Below are positions 57,317 to 64,000 of a stretch of DNA of 64,000 nucleotides, piece after piece. A program made the translations under genes and the position numbers. Every line of letters begins with the position of its first letter. Position 1 is the stretch's first letter. The DNA lies in the NCBI GenBank assembly GCA_051453625.1, contig JBOZIK010000001.1, positions 189,943,116-190,007,115 of the forward strand. Direction: 5' to 3'. Source of the stretch: Welwitschia mirabilis. Its lineage: Eukaryota > Gnetophyta > Gnetopsida > Welwitschiales. Under the pieces are notes generated by a model. That model was given only the letters and a program-made list of their open reading frames with translations, was not told the DNA's origin and ran no database searches.

Positions 57317-59973
57317 CTTTTATTTTTCTTTTAATAATAATAAAAATATTTAAAATATATCAAATAACATCTTAATGTTATACCTAAAAAACGTAGAACA
57401 TACCTAGAGCTATGCCCATCCTAGAAACATTCTTTCATGCTCATATGACAATATTCATGAATTGGTGCAAAGAAGGTAAATAAAAGAAAGTATAGCTCAA
57501 GCATAATTGTTAAAATATAGTATTTATTTAATAATTTATATAGCTATATTATAAGTCAATAAAAAATAGGTGATAGACTAGAGACTACTTATATTACTTA
57601 AACTACTAAGGTAAAAACTTTTACAAGCATGCACATTTAAAGTAAGCTTTAAAAAAGGGTAAACGAAGTATTTCAACAAATAAATACCACTTATAAATAA
57701 TTTAACTTAAATTTATTAATTAAAATATATTTTATATACTCAATTTTCCTATAAAATTTTGTGTAAAATTTTTTTCTATAATTTTAACCATTAATTATAC
57801 ATTGTTTGGGGTTTAAGGAGACATCATAGTTAAAAAATAATAATTAATTATGAAGAAAAAATAAATTATAGTATTTTTTTCAGAAACCGGACACATAAGA
57901 TTCTTAAAATTTAACTTAAACTATCTTGGAATTATAAAATATTATTTCCAATATTATCATTTAATGCTAAAAACTGTCAAATTTTCTAAATTTGCAGTTC
58001 TACTGCACTACACTAAAATGATTATAAATTTCAAAATACTTTGAATTTTTAAATGATTCAAGATGTTTTGAAAATATTATTCAATTTACTACAACTTAGG
58101 ATGCTCAAGTTTATAATTATATTAATAAATAAGTACACAAATGTAAATTACTTGCTTATTATTTTCTAAATTTATTTTTAACATATTTTAATAAATAATA
58201 TTTAAAAAATAATTACCCATCAGAAAAATTAATATCTTTATGTTTTCATGCTAATAACACAACCGAGACTTTAATTTATACCTACTAATTAATAAGATAT
58301 AATGTTTTTATCCTATGCTTCTATTCTGGACATTTAATATTTGCCATAATAACCTAGATCATTAAAATAATGGACATAGTGACTAATTACTTACAAAAAA
58401 AATTAATTTTAGAAAAAAATCAAATCAATTCAAAAATAGCCATTTTATTATGAGCCTTAGGATTTCCATGAAAACATACTAGCCTAAAAGAGATTTTTGA
58501 GGATCAAACTTTGTGCCTAATAAGATGAACCTAATTCATAATAGATAAAAATAAATATTAAAATAAACATGGCTACACATATTTCTTTTTTAATAGTGAA
58601 ATCCTTTATCACTTGACCATAATCATTCATTAGTAACCTCTATCGCTAAGCATAAGAGACCCCTCATATCTCCCCAGCATCTTGGTAAGAGGTAATGGAA
58701 GAGAATAATATTTTATAACGTAATTTCATCAAAATCATAAACAATTCCCTAATTAAATATCACATAATTCCACTAGAATCTTAAAAAGAGATCATATGAA
58801 TAATAAGAATAAAGAGCTTACTTAGAAAGACTAGAAAGTCCTTAATAGTTGAAGACTGATGAAGATTCAAGCTAAAGTATTCCTTAGCTCCAAGCTTCCA
58901 CTTTCCAGTCTTTACAAGCAAGAGAATGAAAGAAAGAGAGAGGAAAGAAGGAGCTACACTTATACAGAAAAGTGAAAAGTATCTCTTATTTTACAAGAGA
59001 GGAAAGGATCTCTATATATAGATAAACAAAGGCACATAATTCAAGACCACAAGATCACATGATTTAGCATTGATAAGTGGGATAGGTAATAGGCAACATT
59101 ATAGTATAAAAAAAGATCATATTTATGACTCATGCACCTAACTAAGGTGAGTAATCTTCTTACTTTAATTATCAAGATTAATTACATGCATCATTTTTTT
59201 ATGCTAGCTCCTTTTATTCCTTCATAGACTCATAAGTAAGTTTAATTCATCTAAGACATGCATCCAAATAAGAAATGCATAAATTTAAAAATTATCATGT
59301 GGCATAATGATACAAACTCTTCAATTCCAATGAATAAAATAATAAATATGTAATGAACCAAGTGTGGTTACACATCTCAAGAGGATAAAAGGTATGGTAG
59401 AGTAAATCTACTCATTTACCATTCTTGGTTCTAGGTAAGAGTGTATGTACTTGTTCAAATACTCATTTATTTCAAAAACATAAAAGTCATGGTAGAGTAA
59501 ATCTACTCATTTATCATTCTTGGTTCTAGGTAAGAGCGTATGTACTTGTTCAAATACTCATTTATTTCAAAATGCATGAAATCTATCAATCACATAACAT
59601 AATGAAGAAAATGTTTATTCATAATATAGTACACGTATCACATTTATTAAGAATTTAAATGAGTAAATAAGATATAAAATATATTATTATGATCTTTTGG
59701 AATTTTTAATTTATTAGTTTTATTATGTAATTTTAATTCCTCACATAATGGGATTATCTAATTTTAAATGTTTGAATAGCATTTCTCATAAAAAGCTTTT
59801 AACATAATTTTTATCATTTTCATGGTAAATAATAAAAATTACAAACTAAGGTTAATTTAAAATGACATCTTATTTTGACAAGGCCTTTAGATAATGATAA
59901 TTAATTATTTAATTAAAAGCTTACTATACTTAATATTCAAGTAAATAAGGTTTACAAAATATGGGATATGACA
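57317..59973 (-). mobile_element. K-family LTR (3' LTR type), U5 end missing
   Basis: It follows the long LTR from about its 32,030 equivalent to the terminus GGGATATGACA. The minus strand GTGGGAAAGGA polypurine tract lies next to it (59,974-59,984), so it is a 3' LTR. It contains the TATA element at 59,012-59,021 and a 95-bp tandem duplication at 59,395-59,584. Confidence 0.75.
59395..59584. repeat. 95-bp tandem duplication in K LTR U3
   Basis: TGGTAGAGTAAATCTACTC begins at 59,395 and again at 59,490, each followed by the same TTCTTGGTTCTAGGTAAGAG sequence, with few differences. Other K LTRs carry one copy. Confidence 0.85.
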
Positions 59974-60064
59974 TCCTTTCCCACTTAGACTGATTTACTC
60001 CTGAGAATCATGATACATAAAAACCTTAAGAACACCTAACTACATATTATCAGATTCAAAAAGA

Positions 60065-60164
60065 NNNNNNNNNNNNNNNNNNNNNNNNNNNNNNNNNNNN
60101 NNNNNNNNNNNNNNNNNNNNNNNNNNNNNNNNNNNNNNNNNNNNNNNNNNNNNNNNNNNNNNNN
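60065..60164. other. Assembly gap (100 N)
   Basis: It lies between about 90 bases of K 3' interior (59,974-60,064) and the start of another K LTR; most of an interior is unaccounted for. Confidence 0.95.
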
Positions 60165-60552
60165 AAATATAATTAATCATATAACACAAGGAATAAAATG
60201 TATATTCATTATATAGTATACCTATCATATTCACCAAGAATTTAAATAAGTAAATAAGATGTAAAATATATTGTTATGTCTTATTGAAATTTTTAATTTA
60301 TTAGTTTTGTCATGTCATTTTAATTCCTTACATAATGGGGTTATCTAATTTTAAATGTTTAAATATATTTTCTTATAAAGACATTCTAATATAATTTTTA
60401 TCATTTTCATGATAAAATTACAAACTAAGGTTAATTTAAAATGCCATCTTATTTTGATAAGAACTTTAAATAAGAATAATTAATCATCTGATTAAAAGCT
60501 TAATATACTTAATATATAAGTAAATAATGTTTAAAAAATATGGGTTATGACA
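60165..60552 (-). mobile_element. K-family LTR fragment (U3 start of a 5' LTR)
   Basis: It matches 59,585-59,973 and ends GGGTTATGACA. On its right is copia coding sequence instead of a polypurine tract, so this is the outer end of a 5' LTR and the copia fragment is its target. Confidence 0.75.
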
Positions 60553-61653
60553 TAAAAAGAGGAGAATCAATTTTAACAAAGAGGTTTAGTTAGAATATCA
60601 GTTAGTTAAGGATTAGTAGGTACATATTCAAGCTTGATATCCTTGGATTCTACAAGATCTCTAATAAAGTGATGACAAATGTCAATATGTTTGATTTTGG
60701 AATGAAGGGGACATGGTTTTTAGATATGTTTATTATACTAGAGTTATCACAAACAAATAGTGTATTGATTTCATGGATGTTAAGATCTAATAAGACATGG
60801 TGAATCCATAAGACTTAAGCAACACAACTACTAGCAATTACATATTAAGATTTAATAGTTGATAAAGCCACTAAAGGTTGTTTCTTTAAGGCCTAACTCA
60901 TTAGACAATATCTTAGGAAGCAATAATAACTACTAATGCTTTTTTTTATCATGCATTGAACTAGCCCAATTAGCATAAAAAAAAGTATATAAATCTAATG
61001 TAATATCTTTACAAAAACAAATGCCATGGTTTAAAGTTTCTTTTACATACTTGAAAATCTATTTAATTATCTTAAGATGAGCTTCTTTGAATTTGGATTG
61101 ATACCTAGAATACAGTCCTACTAAAAAATGTGATGTCTGACCTACTTGTAGTTAAGTTGAAAAGACTTCTAATCACGATCCTATATAATTTGGTATTAAT
61201 ATCCTTTCCACTTTTATCTGCATTGATTTTATCATACATTTCCATATGGGAGTTAATGTCAGTTTGTAGTTCTCTAATCAAACTTATTTATGAGCTTACT
61301 GATAAATTTTTATTACAATAAGAATGCACCATTTTTGTTTATCTTACTTGCAATCTAAGAAACATTCATAGCTTATCTAGATGATTCATTTTAAAATGAT
61401 TAGTCATAACCTTAACAAACTCATGAGACATTGTATTCATGGTTACTCTAAAAATGGTATCATCAACATAGTTTGCACAAGTAATAAATCTAAATTGACT
61501 TTTTTAATAAACAAATTTTTATTTATCTTACCTCTAATAAAATCATGCTTTAATAAAAAAGAAGTACATTTTTCATATGATGCTCTTAGTTCTTGTTTGA
61601 ATTCATAGAGTGGCTTTTTCAACCAATAAATATGGTTATTAACTATAGTAGAA
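60553..61653 (-). pseudogene. pol: Copia RT and RNase H fragment
   Basis: The minus strand reads, from the right, WLKKPLYEFKQELRASYEKC, FLLKHDFIRGKINKNLFIKK, QIKQ-like linker pieces and, at the end, KIKHIDICHHFIRDLVESKD then IKLEYVPTNP and LTDILTKPL. The TKHIDIRHHFIRD and TDILTKPL blocks are hallmarks of the Ty1/copia RNase H end, most like SIRE/Maximus- or Angela-type elements. The middle is badly broken. A K LTR abuts its 3' end and an H LTR abuts it inside the RT domain, so the rest must lie beyond the window. Confidence 0.85.
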
Positions 61654-62994
61654 TTTCTTAGATTTAATCTAAGCTTTCACTTAGCTATCACTATTCCTTA
61701 GAGATAACATTGGGTATTGGCTCAGTTTTGCACCACTTTACTTTGAAGTAAGTTACAAAAAGAAAAGAAAAGAAGAGAAGTGATGAATTAATTTTTATAG
61801 TTTAAACTTTATCTAAGAGAGTAAGGAAGTGAACTAACTTCAAGGTATTATAGGTTCATCCTTAAATGCTCCTTCACTTCAATGTTATACAATCACATTT
61901 TCTACAAAATAATTTAAATTATCAAGTGCATTTGACTTAAATAATGGGTTGTATTCTCATCCTCCATATGATAATTGGTAAATTCACTTAACACTTTAAT
62001 TTTGAAATAACAATAGAAAGTAAAAACTCCTAGAGTACTCAAGATCTATGAAACCAAAGGATTAAGTCATAAAAGTGAATTCACACTAATAAAATAAACT
62101 TGATAGTAAAAGTAGTTACTTAAGCATTCCCATTATGATATTACTCATGAATTAGAATTAAATACAACAACTTCTATATTAAAATAAAATCAATCTTATA
62201 GCAAAGGAAGAATAAGGAAGAATAACTACTCAGACAATTCTCAAGACTAGCTCACTACTCTAAAGAGTCGCCTAGAAAGCCATCACAAGTTAATACTTCA
62301 AAATACTCCAATTTGTCCTAAAGGCACAGATGAATATAATGAAGGATTCAAGGATCTTTTATAGGAGAAAATGGAGGTGAAATATGGTTACAAGTACTTG
62401 TCTTGTAGTATTAGGTAAAATCATTATCATTTAGGGTTAGGTAGATAAGATTTTGTCTTATAGCATTTGGTGGAGATTGTATTGTAGCATTAGGTATATA
62501 AGATTCTATCCTTTAATATTAGATAGAATCTTCATCATTGATCATTTGCTAGAGGTTATCATTTAGTATTTGGTATAGGTTATCTTGTAGTAATTGGTAG
62601 AGATCATTATATAGCTTTAAGTGAAATCTTCATCATGATGAGTTTAACACATGTTCTTTGGAACTATATTTTTTTGCCAACTAATGTTCTCACCCCATGT
62701 CTCTAGTACCACATCCACATGCCTCTATCAGATGTCTTCCAATGCTATTACTATGTGTTACTACCTTATGTCTCCATTGCCATCATTATTTTATGTCAAG
62801 TTATATCCATCTTCTATCACATGTTTCAAAACATGGCTAAAGATCTGCAATTATTATGAACAAAAAAAAATTAAATTTTATTTTAAAAATAATAGAAGAA
62901 ATATTTTATGATTAAAAATTAAATTAATGTCTTTGTTTATAATAAATTGGGCTATAACACTTGATATATATGTCAATTTTTACATGTTAAAACA
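61654..62994 (-). mobile_element. H-family LTR, copy 4 (3' LTR), inserted in copia RT
   Basis: 1,341 bases from TTTCTTAGATTTAA to CATGTTAAAACA. The inner block of 28-bp-like units is at about 62,400-62,640. On its right the minus strand has TACTAAGGCACTAGCAAAAG then ACTAGTTAAGGG beside the LTR, so it is a 3' LTR whose interior continues right. Confidence 0.75.
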
Positions 62995-63779
62995 CCCTTA
63001 ACTAGTCTTTTGCTAGTGCCTTAGTAAAAGATGATAATAAAATAGCTAAACATGGAAAAATTATCAAAGTTAAGTGTGTCTAAGTGTGAGAAATATTTAA
63101 CTTTGAAAATTTTATAAATGATTTTAAGTGATTGATTCATTAAAATGAAAACTTTATTCTCAAATTTTGTGGTAAAAGTGTTTAAGTTTTTTAAGAACAA
63201 AGCTATAAACAAATCGAAAAGAGTTTTTTAATTAAAAACAATGCAAATTAAGCTAAGAAAAAAAGCAAGCTATTTAGAACCAAACATGTGATAAGTTTAA
63301 AAATTATCCATAAAATTACTTAATACCTTAAAATTTATTTCTTATAAAAATAATATAGAGTGGAATGTAGTAAAGTGATGTGAGGTAAATGAGATGAAAA
63401 ATACATGGAGTAAAACCAGAGACCCATGAATAAATGAGTGAAATATCCTAAGTTATCAGACCTTCATTATATTTTGGTATTTTTTAGTGGAATATGATAT
63501 TAATTAAGCTAAGTTTTAATCAAGTAACTTATATGAATTCAAGAAATCAATGCAAATCCTAAGTATGAAAGTTAAGAAACAATGGTTTACATAAAACCTC
63601 TGATTTCCATCTTTTCATTGCTTTGGTTTTTATTTATACATTTGCATATGTCCTTAGTATTATGCCTTTAAAACACATTGATCATCTAATGTTATAACAT
63701 GTTTTGCCAATAGAGTTAATCATGTTATATGTAGAACTCAATGTTGCATTGCCAGCATGCGTTTATAGCCCTGATGAAA
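62995..63779 (-). mobile_element. H element interior, 3' end
   Basis: It matches the interior next to H copy 2 at 44,971-45,790, including the CAAATCCTAAGTATGAAAGTTAAG zone. No coding sequence. It runs into terminal N. Confidence 0.65.
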
Positions 63780-64000
63780 NNNNNNNNNNNNNNNNNNNNN
63801 NNNNNNNNNNNNNNNNNNNNNNNNNNNNNNNNNNNNNNNNNNNNNNNNNNNNNNNNNNNNNNNNNNNNNNNNNNNNNNNNNNNNNNNNNNNNNNNNNNNN
63901 NNNNNNNNNNNNNNNNNNNNNNNNNNNNNNNNNNNNNNNNNNNNNNNNNNNNNNNNNNNNNNNNNNNNNNNNNNNNNNNNNNNNNNNNNNNNNNNNNNNN
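63780..64000. other. Assembly gap (at least 221 N) at window end
   Basis: Undetermined bases to the end of the window; the H element entering it cannot be followed. Confidence 0.95.

Overview
The window is AT-rich repetitive DNA from a plant nuclear genome, almost certainly a flowering plant. The evidence is the mixture of transposon types: Athila/Tat-type Ty3 elements, a chromodomain-type Ty3 element primed by initiator tRNA-Met, Ty1/copia fragments and a very short-LTR TRIM. I see no intact host gene, rRNA, tRNA gene or CRISPR array, and no open frame that looks like a functional gene. Everything recognisable is a decayed retroelement, most carrying many in-frame stops and frameshifts. The species cannot be named from what is visible.

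Layout. 1-1.86 kb holds a copia-like relic and a broken serine-rich reading frame. 1.86-4.77 kb is a minus-strand LTR of the family called T here (Athila-like). 5.2-15.8 kb holds three LTR copies of a plus-strand family R, an integrase scrap, another Athila/Tat-like LTR, a copia-type LTR, and the apparently pol-less interior of an R element with two unrecognised broken frames. 16.0-27.8 kb is one minus-strand Athila-like element (T): 5' LTR, gag, protease, RT, RNase H, integrase and a downstream ORF. It is interrupted by an R-like LTR and by a 1.2 kb inverted tandem complex of TRIM units. 27.8-29.4 kb is featureless.

29.4-60.55 kb is dominated by family K, a minus-strand chromodomain-type Ty3 element with very long LTRs (about 3.3-3.6 kb when complete). 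Its LTRs and interiors are strung together so that neighbouring copies share LTRs. The K copy at 40.0-57.2 kb is split within its integrase zinc-binding segment by a nested element H (43.67-50.73 kb). H is also Athila/Tat-like and keeps only a gag-like frame, so it looks non-autonomous. At 60.55-61.65 kb a copia RT/RNase H fragment is cut on its left by a K LTR and on its right by another H LTR, whose interior runs off the window.

These elements do not work together; the window is a stratigraphy of nested insertions. Decay shows a repeated pattern of coding-strand G to A and C to T change at conserved sites, as expected from deamination of methylated cytosine in silenced repeats. Strings of N mark assembly gaps. 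One of them (47,962-48,735) is flanked by the same 53 bases on both sides and is probably a false gap.
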